Positions 10,740 to 22,870 of a stretch of 64,000 nt of DNA are shown here, piece after piece. Below the pieces are notes generated by a model. That model was not told where the DNA came from. It did not search any database and saw only the letters and a program-made list of their open reading frames with translations. The stretch's first letter is position 1. Each line of letters starts with the position of its first letter. This DNA comes from Hirsutella rhossiliensis (lineage: Eukaryota; Ascomycota; Sordariomycetes; Hypocreales; Ophiocordycipitaceae), in the NCBI RefSeq assembly GCF_020360975.1, contig NW_025408673.1:2914001-2978000 (forward strand), written 5' to 3'. A program made the translations under genes and the position numbers.

Positions 10740-13000
10740 TATAGCTATAATATTATTAATAGCCTTACCGAAGGCTTTAATAATCGGCTCGTAAAGAATC
10801 TCCGGGTCCTTAGGTATCCTAATAAATAGACCCCCCTTATAAGGAAATAAAATCCCTTGTATTTCTCTATAGAGTGACTTAATATAGTCGAAATAAGGCG
10901 GAAACTCTTCTAAAATATCTTTAAACCTATTAACACCTATATCTCCTCGTTTAGCGTGCGTAATTTCTCTATAGCTACTAGTATACTATTTTATTATTAG
11001 AGCTTCTTTCGGCTACCTACTACCCTAGCTACGACGCGCGCACTGCTAGATAAGTATATATAAGAATAATTCGAGATTATGCCGATAAGTATAAGAGATC
11101 CCTTATAGGACCTTAATTACTATAAACTCTATCGTGCTAGTGCGATAGCGCGCCCTACTACGCCCGCTGCCTAACTCTTTAGTAAGGTCTAGGTCGATTA
11201 GTATGCCTATATAACTAGTCGTTTTACTATCGGTTATAATAATATTATTCTCGGAAATATCCCGGTATAGGATATTGCCTTTAAGGTATAGGGATCTATA
11301 TACTTTAATAGCGTCGCGGAGCGCCCTAAGAAGCTCCGATATCTTCTTATACTTATAAATCGCCTAGCTAGCTAGGGAGATTACTAGACATCGAAAAACT
11401 CGATTATTATAGGGTCCGTTAGTAGGGGCTAGCAGACCTATCCCCTATACTTCCTCTATATCGTACGTAACCTTATTCTACCCTTAGCTAGACCTTTAAC
11501 TATTAGATCTTAATCGCTTAGAGGGTTTCTAGCCGATATTAACCGACTTACGCTTTCTTAATAGCCTATTAGCGATACTTAAGCTAGGAAGCTCGCTAAT
11601 TAACCGAGAAAGGGTACTAGGAGGCTAAGACCGGGAAAAAGACTACGAAGAAGTCGATATAGTGCTTAGAAGACCTCGAAAGGAGTAAGGCTTTATAAAT
11701 ATTAAGCCTGCTCGTATCTTATTAATACTAGTTATACGACGATAGCCGACTAACTTAGCAATACCCTCGACTCCTTTCTATTATACTAGTCTAAGAAGGT
11801 CTGCCTCTAGCTTTCGCCTATTAGACGTCTACGAAAGCTTAGCGATATAACTCTAATCCTTAGCGTCTAAAGGCTTTATAAGATAGTAAGAAGTCCCGCG
11901 GTATATAATTACTCGTTAATAGGTAAAAGGCTACGAGTCTAACTATAGCCTCTTCCTACTTAAAGCCCTATCCTAATTAATATATATTAGACGACCGTCG
12001 CTATCTAAATCTTTAAATATATCTAAGCCTAGTTCTTCGTTATTTATTATTATATAACCGGCGATTACCTAGATAAACCGTTTAGGTTTCTTATAGATAT
12101 CGAACGTACTAGGACTATAATATCCCGAGCGGTTAAATGCCTAGACCTCTATTTCGCGCCCATAGATTATAAACGCGTAAACGTACTAACGTATTAGTTA
12201 GTAGGAGAAAACGTCTCGTACGTATTAGCCGAGCTAGAGAAGCGTCGCCTTTTTATTATTATTAGACGCCTTAAGCTTACCGATTATATTAATATCCCTT
12301 TAGTTATACGCGGTATCTAGCGGCTACCTATTCTTTCGCTTAATAAAGAGATTAATCTATCGCTAAGCTTTAGCACCGATAAGGTCCTTTAGGTTCGTAG
12401 TCGAATAGTAGCGGCGTCGTTCCTTTAGGAAGAAGTCGTCCTAGAATCGGAACTACTAGTCTAGGACTTCGGCCTATATAGGCGGGTCGGGAATATCTAT
12501 CTACTCGCTATCGACGTGCTGGTTCTTTATCGCCTTATAGACGCCTAAGGCACGGCGTGTTTAGTCTTTCCCCTCGAAGTATTTCTTAAAGAATCCTTCT
12601 ATATCGCGATATATATAGAGTCTTATCTCCTTAAAGACTTTTCTTTCTACTACGTTATATATTTATTCTATACCTTACTAGGATATAGAAGAATAGGTAA
12701 TTAGCGTGCTATCGAACGTGGTCGGGACGCTTAAAGGAGGTGTTCCTTAGGTAAGCGTAGTAATAAGATTAAGCATAGCGCTCTAGATCTTAGAGTCGGA
12801 CGCCCTTTAGATAATAACTACGTTTAAAAGTAGTTTAATACGGTTAAGATCGAAATCGTTAGAGTTAACGGCGGCGTTTAGTCTTAGTAAGTCGGCGAAT
12901 AAGTTTTTACTACTACTAGCGGAGCGAAGGAGACGCGACGCCCGAAGGGACTATAGTACCGAAAGGAGATTAAGGGTAAGGTTTCGGAAATCTATAGACT
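10740..13000 (-). pseudogene. RIP-degraded FunK1-type protein kinase
   Basis: Minus-strand reading shows the fungal-specific FunK1 kinase family. N-terminal half (about 12,700-11,900): FFKKYFEGK, YKAIKN.HVD, GRYVRDVF-like, and a GREIEV.AF.RSG..SP.TFDI block. Kinase core: GNILYRDISENNI at about 11,250-11,290 (the HRD loop, with H changed to Y by RIP), LIDLDL at about 11,190 (DFG-like), GSGRS.AR.RT.TIEF (activation segment and APE-like part), then YRH.LESFLY. All stops are TAG/TAA consistent with CAG, CAA or TGG. FunK1 kinases are expanded in many Pezizomycotina; cellular substrates are unknown. Clear identification, but dead. Confidence 0.8.
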
Positions 13001-14799
13001 AGTTAGAAGAAGTATATAAAACAACGGTAGTCGATTGCACTATCTTAATAAAGTCGATCTAGAACGTTTAGTAAAGAAGGGATGCTCCGGTCTTTATAGA
13101 TCGAGCTAAATAAAGCGCGGAAGGTATTAAGACTATTTCCGATAGAGTTTTCTTCGATAACTTTTAACCTAGATTAATCTATTATATTAGGTCGGAAGTC
13201 CCGTTAAAAGCTAGTTATCGCTATATAATAAAAACGGAGAAGGGCGCTATTAATATTCTAACGTTCTAACGCGATAGATAAAGGGAAAATTTTAACCCGA
13301 TATAGCGGAAAAATAACCCTCCGTACTAATATCCCTATTTTGCTTATATATTATATAATCGCGGAAATAGTACTAACTACCTAGACTAGTTCTAGGACGC
13401 TATACCTTACTAGAACGATCTTAAGTCGATGGTTTTTCGCTTCTATTCTCTCTCCTAAAGCTTATTAGCCTTTACTTTAATACGTTCTCGTTATAATAGT
13501 CGTTTTATACGATCTATTTTATAGGTGTATAGGGGCGAACCTATAACGGTGATCTAAGGGTAGAGCGACTATAGAACGAGCGGGCATCGTAGCTTACTTA
13601 ACCCGCGCACTACGAGAAGATCTGCTGCTTCGTCCTACTACGCGAAAGAGTAGTATTCGATATTGCTTACCGGAGGTTTAGGGTTAGTAGCTGCGCTAGC
13701 AAAAAAAAATCTAGATAGCGTAGGTCTTACTAATAGAGCTAACCTACTCTTTTAAAGCTATTAGCTAGTTACGGTATTATACTTTACTAGTAAGCTATAC
13801 TAACTAGCGTCGGAATTAACCGGTAGTACCTTAGTATACTTAGGCTATCTCTATCGTGCCTTAGGTACTAGACTAGGCTATACCTAATCGGTATAGTCCT
13901 TTATTTACTTAAGGAGTTATTAAAGTAATATAACCTATAGCGCTAGTCCTAATATTATAAGACTCCTCTTTATAAATAGTCTAAGCTTACTAAGGTAACC
14001 TTTAAAGGCCTAAGGACCTTATTATTAGAACTATCCGGTAAAAACATATGTTAGATTATATATATAATTATATGCACGACCTAGATATATCTAGTAGCCG
14101 ATTATCCCTTATAGAGTAATAAGGCCTCCTTAAGTATATATATTATTATAATAAATATAACCTCTTTTATAGCTATATATAAGCTGCTATATTAAGCCTT
14201 AATCTATTATATATACTACCTATTTCCTTATTAGGCCTAAGCTATAGATACGGTTAGCTAGTATAAGCACTACTATTAGTAGGTTACCTAAAGGATCGGG
14301 GGAGGGCTACCTAAAGGAATTATTATAAGGCTATATATCGGGGACCTATAGTAACCTTACTTATAAGGCTAATTTAGTGCCTATAAAAGTTACTAGAGGG
14401 TTCTTCTAACCACGGTATAAATAGGGCCCTATAGCCGCCTCTTTCTAGCTAGATTATATATCTTTATCCCTTTTTATATAGCCCTTATCTTATAAGTACT
14501 AAAGTAATAGTCTAGCGATAGATACTCCGGGGGTTAACTAAGGGACTTAGGTCCCCCTCTCTAGTAACCCCCTAAGTACCGAGTAAGCTACTACCCCTAA
14601 ATAAATCTAACCGTCCTTAATTCTTATTATCGTAGAATATACTATAAATCGATAATTAATTAAATAATTATATAAATAGAGTCCTTAATTCCCAGGCATA
14701 ATTAGATATTATACCTAGGCAATTTATACTTACTATAGAGCTATTATACGCTGGTTTTCTTAGTTGCGCTATACTATACCTATTAAGATTAGGATGCTT
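13001..14799. other. RIP-mutated DNA, unassigned
   Basis: No coding signal recognised. Near 14,410-14,430 a TATAAATAGGGCCC sequence lies 0.4 kb before the LTR-like segment at 14.8 kb and may be a relic of a promoter. Confidence 0.4.
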
Positions 14800-15010
14800 A
14801 TTTACGTTGCTGCCTATTACTTAATAGGCAGTTATAACTAAGTAAGCTACTGCCTATAGGCAGCAGCTATATATTCTCTATTTATTTATATATATAAGGG
14901 AGATAGATTTCTTTTATTAGATAGAAATTAAGAGTCTTTTATTGCCCGATTTATAGGTAATCTTCTTCCCGATCGTTGCTTAGTTAATAGCGGGAAAATA
15001 ATACCCCGCC
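14800..15010. repeat. RIP-mutated copy of the LTR-like repeat at 61.7 kb
   Basis: Aligns base by base with 61,713-61,880. Shared text includes TAGGCAGT, the core of a large palindrome, TATATAAG, AGAGTCTTT and GATCTTCTTCCCGATCGTTGCT-type sequence (ATCTTCTTCCCGATCGTTGC here). Nearly all differences are CA-to-TA or TG-to-TA relative to the 61.7-kb copy, so this copy was RIPed and the other was not. Confidence 0.85.
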
Positions 15011-18000
15011 CGTGCTTAGAATTACGTCTATACGGCAATAAGTCGGGCTGTCGCTGCGTTATATATAATTCTAGACCTATTTACTAAACCCCGCGCGGAG
15101 TTATAATACTACTAAACACGTCCGAAAAATCTAAGGCCCGTTCTAGAAATATTAGAAACATCGGTTATTCGTTATTACCTAGACGTTATATACCAGCTAT
15201 TAATCTAGGCTATAAACAGCGATATTAACTTATTTAGCTTAAACGACTTCGCTTTACCCTTAATTACTACTTAAAGCGGTAGCCGCCTTATAGATCCGCT
15301 CCTATATCGACGTAGATCTACTTATAGTAGTGCAGCCCTTATTTAGAGGTATTTGCTTTGTCTGCCGCTTATAAGGGCATAGGTTATTGTCTTTTAGGGT
15401 GTTATTATTTCCTTAGTGTTTCTGCTCTAAAGCTTTAACTAACGTGTTAGCTTAGTAGGTCGGCCTAGGACGCTCTATTCTATTATGCCTTCTTACGTAT
15501 CGACCGAGCGGATTCTCTTACGGTAAACGGATATTAACGTTAGCTATCTAAGGCATTAGATAACGATATATACCCTATACCGTACGCCGTCGTATAATAC
15601 TATTATCGGCCTAACGAAAAATATATAATAATAACTATTATCGGCCGCTCTCTATCTATATAATTATTCGTTAAGGAATTATAATATATATATTAAATAG
15701 GAAAAGGATCTTAATTATGCCTAAGTAGGTTAGATCGTTAAGGAAATCCTATGCTAGTAGACGTTATACTAACTTACGATAATAGCTAACGGCTTTAGTA
15801 GCCGAAATAGGAGTTTATATAGATAAGCTCTTTATATTTAAACCTACGAATACGAGTAGAACCTTATATACAAAAGGTCTATAAGTTATTATATTCTATC
15901 CTAAAAATAAGTAAGAGCAATAGCGATACTAACCTAAAAAGGAGATAGAGATTACTATCTTTACTAGATATATAGTTCGTATAATAAAGGCATAGGTAGC
16001 CTAGTTATAATAAAGTTTAAGAGGTAACTCCTAGCTAACTAGCTTATCGCTATTATAATAAGGGCGTCTTTATAGGGGTTATTAGGGAACGCAACGCTAA
16101 AGTACTACGTTACGATACTACTATCCTAACGATAGCTTGTTTTTAGTATATCGGATAGGTATAGACTATAAATAGTGCTTATCTAGCTACTAAGGAGTCC
16201 GGAGAACTTATAGAATGCTACGCGTCTATTTAGCTTCGCTATATAATATTTATAGCCTCTTCTTACTTACTATAGGGCAAGTATAAAATTAGAAGGAAAA
16301 ATTCGTGTCCTATATTACTATTTAAAGCGTCTCTAAGGAAGTTTAGCGAGCTATCGCGTGGTCCGGATTCCTATAAGTATATCTTATTATATAACTCTAA
16401 GAATGTTTAGGCTTCGCTTATTATTAGTAGGCGGCGGATAAATTAGAACTAACTTACTTACTAATTATCGAGCTTATCTAATCTTCGGTAGTATATCTAG
16501 ATCGTCTATAGCGGGTAGGTCTAAGGCGAAAGGGATTATTAAGGTCTAGAATAGATTAGTATATATTCCTCTCGTAATTTAAATACTTACTATCGACGAA
16601 CTTCTCGTAATTAGGCGAATATCGTAGAGATTCGTTATACTAAAGTTTCTATAGTATATTATAGATTACTAGCGGCTAGTTCTAAGCCGTCGCTAGCTTA
16701 ACGCTATTAATAAGATAGTTAAATATAGCCTTATTTATTAAGCTAGTAGCCTATAAAGTCGGCCTATAAGAAACAGCCTACGCGATTATACTATCTAAGC
16801 TTAACTACTAAATGCTCTTATATCTCGCTCGAGTAGTAGCTTTCCTTTACTTTATATCGTTAGAGTTAAGTACTATATCTTTAGGGCCTATAAATATTAT
16901 TACTATATTACGTCTAAATACGCTTAAGCGGCTTAATTTTCCCTTATCGATTAATATTTCGGTGATTAATATAGCCTAAGATCTTAACCTAGTACTCGTA
17001 TCCTATACTTCTTCTTCGCGAGAAGGCCTAAATAACCTTACTTTCTTTTAAACGGTTACGGTCGCACCGGCGAGCCTCTTACTTAATACATCTAACTCGC
17101 TCCGCTCGTTCGTATATAGTATATCGTTTACCTTCGCTATATAGGTTTCTAACTCTTTAATTAAGCTGCTTAACTACGCGATAAGCACGGCCGCTATAGT
17201 TATCGAGAGAGGTAGAATATTAAGGGTAGAGAATAAGTAACTTATAAGAATATAGATACTAAATTAAGTATCGATACTTTATAAGTTAATAAGTCTAGCG
17301 GCGTATTACTTAACGGACGTAGTAATATAACTAGCTACCGAGGCTTAGTAATATAATAGTAGAAAACCTACTTCTTATATACCCTAAACTTATACGTCGT
17401 ATAAATCGATAATTACGGCGCTAATCTTAAGTATAGCGACCGCAATAATAAGTTAACTAGCTTATAAGTTTAAAAAGTAATGCGTTATATAGTTTTAGTA
17501 GGTTTCTATTTTTCTAGGCTAAAAAGTAAAATTCTCTCTATTATACTAACTATTTTATATACTAAATTATTCTACGCTATATCTTTTAATAGGTTATAAA
17601 GCATATAGGCAGCGTTCTATATAGGCGGGTGCCGTAGTTTCTTACTATAGCCGTATACCTTAGAATACGTTAAGATCGCACCCGGGTTATAAGATCTATA
17701 GTATATAGCTACCTCTTAGATATACGTAAAGTAGTAGCTAGTTTTATATATAAAAATCTATAAAAATCTTTATAGCGCTATATAAATATATCGCTTATTT
17801 AAAAGGGTTACCTTTTATTATTTACTAAAGCTTAAAAGTTAGATAGCCTCGTTAAGCGATATAAGTAATAAGAAGGCGCCCGTAAAGATAAGGGCTACGA
17901 TTAGTTTATAATATAGCGATATATATAAACCTAGATTGCTAGGACTTCTACTAACTAGAGTAAGCTTTTACTAGTAAAATAATATGCCTCTTATTATAAT

Positions 18001-19249
18001 ACTATCTCTAACATCCCTATAATAACCCGGATACGGTCTTAATGTATTATAAGGGATGTCTTACTTAATTAAGTACGCCGTAGGTAATACGGCTAAGGAT
18101 ATAGCTATAGTAAAGAAATATTAAATCCTACTATAGCTTCTAGGTAAAGTTCTAGCTCTTCTTTAAATTATAGGCGCGGCGTAGGTGCTAGTAGCTATAG
18201 AGCCGGATTTTTAATATATAAAGCATTAGATAGCGTATATATAGATATACCGGTAGTTATTACTATTTATAAGTCTTCTACTACTCGAATAAGCGCTGCT
18301 AAGCTACCTATAATAAAGTAATAGCATTGTATATTATTATTTAAGGCTCGATTAGGTACGGTTACCTTAACGATATTAATTAAAAGAAGTATAGCTATAA
18401 CTAGCCGTGCCGACTTAAAGTCTAACCCTTTTAGATTATTACCGAAACTTATAAGAGGTATAAGTAGGACCTATATAGAAGACTCTACTATAATTTCTAT
18501 GATCTTAAAGATAAATTATCTCTACTCCGTTACTAGTATTATCGAAAGCTCGGTAAGGATAGGAATTTCTAGGGCCCGTTTAGGTTAGGTATAAGAGTAG
18601 GAATCCCGGTTTCTAAGGGCATTAGCGCCGAAATAGAATTAAGTATACGCGAAATATAGTAGGAAGAGTCTAGAAGGTTTATTAAATTAGCTAGCTACGG
18701 TATAAGTATAGTTTTTATAGAAGGTTAAGGATCGTGTTCTATTAATAAGTTAGATAGCGCTAAGGGTAGAGTACTTTTAGAAAGGGCGATAGAGATAATT
18801 CTTAAGGAGACGAATAAGCCGAAGGAATTACTAAGTAACTAGTTAATTTTTCCGTCTTAGAGATCTACCCTCCGTTCCTTCCCTTCCCGCCTAATAATCC
18901 TGCTTTTTCTTAATGCTTACGACTAACGGCCCCGACGAGACTAAGATTAGGAACGACTAGGGGAGAGCTAGGTTCTTAGCTCTACGAGCTAGTACGAAGC
19001 TTATCTTACCGAATTATTATAGCTAAAAGTCACGCTTCCTATAGCCGCGCTATTATCTTATAAATCCTAATATAAAATAGAGCAACGATACCTTTTACTT
19101 ATGCTTTAACCTTCCTTATTTAATTAATCTCTACTAGAGAGCTTATAGTATCGGGATAGCTACGTTTATTTTAACTATAGACCTAGGTAAGTTGCCCTTT
19201 ATATATACCTATAGCGTTCTAACCTCCTTATTAAGGCGAGCTTAGACGT
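15011..19249. other. RIP-mutated DNA, unassigned
   Basis: Plus-strand reading at about 15,120-16,680 is unusually coherent once TAG/TAA stops are ignored, which suggests a former long gene (more than 500 codons), probably the body of the element whose LTR-like segment lies at 14.8 kb. I do not recognise its family. 16,700-19,249 shows nothing I can assign. Confidence 0.4.
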
Positions 19250-20000
19250 ATATAAGCTATAGTATATAAACTAGGTTATATATACTGCTAGTAATACCGA
19301 TCTACTAGATAGCCTTATAATAAGGGGCTAACCGTATTAACCTATTAAAGACGCGCTATTCCGCCCACCCTACTTTAAATAGGTCGCTTTAATATAGAGG
19401 AACCTTACCCGCCTTATATACGTAAATTATTATATTAACTATAGCTTAGTCTTAAGGCAATAATAGTATAACCTTACTATATATAAAGCACCCCGTTACT
19501 ACCCTACTAAGTATATCTGCCCGTTTTTAAAGCGACTAAATAGCGTCCTATAGCTCTCTTTATCTAAGCGTAACTTTCTAAGTACTAATATTCGCTATAA
19601 TAACTTAATATTATATAAAGCCCGTCTTATTCCGGATTAGGTGCTTATATTCTTGTTATTTTAAGTCCGAATCCCGCTCTCTATATCGTTTAAGGTGGCC
19701 GTATTTTAATATATAGGACGAGATTACTATTAGGGAGGTTACCGAGGCCGGTATTATATTTACCGTAACCGCGGTCTTTCTAGCCCCTTACTTATACTAG
19801 ATAATTAGAGTTAAGCCGCGAGAAGCTTTATATAGGCAAACTTAGGCATTAATTTCTATAGCCTATCTCTTCTTAGGTGCCGGAGTAATATTCGCCGCTT
19901 TATTTAGTAGTACGAGAAATATACTCCTACTAAGCGTTCTTACCTACCCCTTCTTTATAGCCTAGAAAGGGGTTACTATATTATACGTCGATATTATCGA
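19250..20000 (+). repeat. RIP-mutated repeat, inverted partner of 6.3-7.1 kb
   Basis: See the partner: blocks around 19,330-19,510 and 19,880-19,970 match its reverse complement with mainly transition differences. The match stops shortly after CTAGAAAGGGGTTACT near 19,975. Confidence 0.75.
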
Positions 20001-21479
20001 GGTAGTACCTATTTAGGCCCGCTTAGTTATCTCCTTAATATACTTATTAGTTTATAGCTTATTTAAGTTATCGATCCCTTAATTTACGCTTATTTTTCTT
20101 ACGCCGTTAATCGGGCGAGAATTATTATTTTTAGACTAGTATTAGTCTTTTACCTTCCCTTTATTAGGGCGACCGCCTAGTAATTCATGCTACCTAGCGT
20201 CGAATACTGCTAGGCTGCTCTAATAATATCCTACTTAACTACCGTTATTATAATTATAGCGATATAGAGGAAGATATAGTATTTCCGTCGTTTTAACCGG
20301 CGCTCTAACTAGCCTTAGCTAGAGTAGCCGACGTTAAACTAAGGGATGCCGTAGCTTAAAGCAGTAAGCGGATTAGTATTCCTAGCGTTATCTATGCTCC
20401 TAGTATATTCTATAACCGATTAGGTAAGATACTAGTTTAGAGGTTAGTATAGGCTTTATCTAGCGATTTTATTTATACTAGCAGTACCTCTAGATTATAT
20501 AATAAGAGATTACTAAAGGAAATAGGTAGATAGAGAGATAGAGATATAACTATCTATAGTAGTAAAATCCGGCACGGAACGGTCGATAGAGCACTTAGTA
20601 TTATTCTAAGGGCACTTAATTAGGGCGACGGTAATTTATACTACTATTACCCTCTGCCTATAACTACCTCCTTTAATTCGAGCGTCCTAAGTTTAGGCAG
20701 CGCGTAAATACCGCGTTTAGGTTAACGCGAACGCTCTTATTAATCCTTTTATTTTTAAAAGTACGACGTAAAGGTGCCCGCTAAAGAATTAAAGGAAGCC
20801 TTATCCTCCGCGTATATTATCTCGTATATATAACCTTTAGTTTAGCGATAATCTCCTAGACTAATATGCCTATATTAGTTTACTTAAATTTCTACTAGTC
20901 GTTTAAGAAATATGCCCTAAAGAAGGACTTCTTTAGACTCGAAGAAGGGCTTGCTTAAGATAAGCGGCTCGCTTAGCTCTAGCCTCCGCGTTATAGAAAA
21001 TTTTTAGGCGTCTAGCTATACCCTACCTATATGCCCGAATAAAGTATTAATTCTATTTAAAAATAAGGGGTACGACGAGTAGACTACCGACGACTACTAT
21101 TCTAATAATAGTAGCGAGCCAACTATAGATTAGCAGCTGTTCTAGCGTACTGCACCCTATCTTAGGATAAGGCAGCGATAATTACTTATTATACTTATGC
21201 TAGAGAGTAAAAGAAAGTAATAGGCAATCTCCGATAAGCGCCGTAGCGAGGCGCCTTAATCTAACGTTTAAAACACTCTAGCTATATGCGACCGTAGGAA
21301 AGCTACGATACCTCTATCGCTATAAGCGATTCGTTATAGTATACTTACGGCTAAGTTAAGTAACTCTCTCTAAATTAGGCTCGTCTAGGGAAGGCAGCAA
21401 CGAACATTCGTAACTAATACCGCGATTAGTTATTAGCTAAATTTAAGATAATTTTTAAAAAAGTCTTATATAAAGGCTA
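20001..21479. other. RIP-mutated DNA, unassigned
   Basis: No frame or motif recognised. Likely the upstream part of the repeat unit that begins to match 28.56 kb near 21,480. Confidence 0.4.
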
Positions 21480-22870
21480 GCGAAGTTAATGCTAGTTCGT
21501 AGAATAAATATCTATTAAAGTAGGCATTTAGGGACGATTACTATTCTAAGGGCTAGTAAAGACTTATAATTAGAAATTAATACGTTTATCTAGTCTATAA
21601 GACTTATAAGGCCCCTTTATTACTCCTTCGAGACCTATAGGCTCGTTGCCTTTTACGCCCTTATTTAGGAGATTGCTATCTTTGCCTAGGCGATTAAAAT
21701 TCCGCACCGATCCTCCGGGAGACTAGGTTATAAAACTTCTGCTCGCGTTGCCTAGTACGTTATAAAGACCCTCGAGGAGAATACTAGTAGAATCTTATAG
21801 TAATATTAACTAGATTGCGATAAGGGAGAGTAAAATCTAGTTTAACTTTTTCGCCCTATCCGCTATCGATAGAGCTATAAGCCTTTACTCGATAGTAAGC
21901 ACTAAATAAAGTAACTTAGAATATAAGTCTAGGAGAATAGTTCTCTTTTACGTCGCTATAAGAAGAAGAGTAATTAGCCTCTCGAAGATCTCTTAGTATA
22001 AGTATAGGCTATATATCGGTTATAGGTAACTCTATAATCTTATCTTACGTACGTTTATCGCTATAGCTCGCGTTTTTATATTAGATTATAGTGTTTAAAA
22101 CCTCCGCTATTAGCGATTTAGGGTATAGAAGCCTACCGAGAGCACGTAGTTAGCTAGTTTATCTATATATAATCGACTCTATATCTATATACTCCTAGAT
22201 CGTCGAGAGGGAGTTAGTCGATATAGTAGGTAGGAGGTTCTTCGTAGGATTCTTACCGTTTATTAGCCTTCTAAGAGTATAAGAATACGAGAATAATAAG
22301 GGACCGAGGAAACTAGGTAGACTAGTGCTTAAGTTTCTCTATCCTCTACGCGACTATAAATAAGCTATCTTAGTCGAACTTTTCTATAACTCCTAATATA
22401 GGCTCTAGTAAATCGTCCCGTATATTCTCTATAGTATAAATTAGGCTACCCTATAGCATCCTTCGGCTAGCTGTCTTTTAAGCCTTATTCCTCTTTTAGG
22501 GCGGTAGTCCGCTATTACTTAGCTAATGCCTATAAGCTACCCCTAAAATAAATATCTATTAGCTAGCCCGGGTACTTAACTAGGATACCTCTAGCTTTTA
22601 TATCTATATACCGATTATATCCGCGGTTTCTTTATATCTATTAGCAGCTAACCTCTAAATAAGTACTAGGACGAAGAGTAACTAAGCGGACCGCCTTATC
22701 TATATAATATAGACTAGCCCGTAGCTCTCTTATAGCGGTAGTTAGGGGGTAAGCGTAATATAGGATTCTATCTAGTAATTTCTCTTCCCTCCGACTTAAC
22801 CCTAAGTGCTAATATATATATATATATATAGGAAGGTCGGGAGGTAGCGAAGCTTTTAGCGTATAAAGCC
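21480..22870 (+). repeat. Diverged direct repeat, copy A
   Basis: Aligns with 28,560-29,900 in the same orientation, about 7.05 kb apart. Landmarks shared by both: CTAAGGGCTAGTAAAGA, TTTGCCTAGGNGATT, ATAGGTAACTCTATAATCT, TAGTCCGCTATTACTTAGC and ACTAGGATACCTCTAGCTT. Plus-strand reading after the first landmark resembles D-Y-S-K-G-W-Q-R, so this is probably the 3' half of a repeated gene. Function unknown. Confidence 0.75.
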
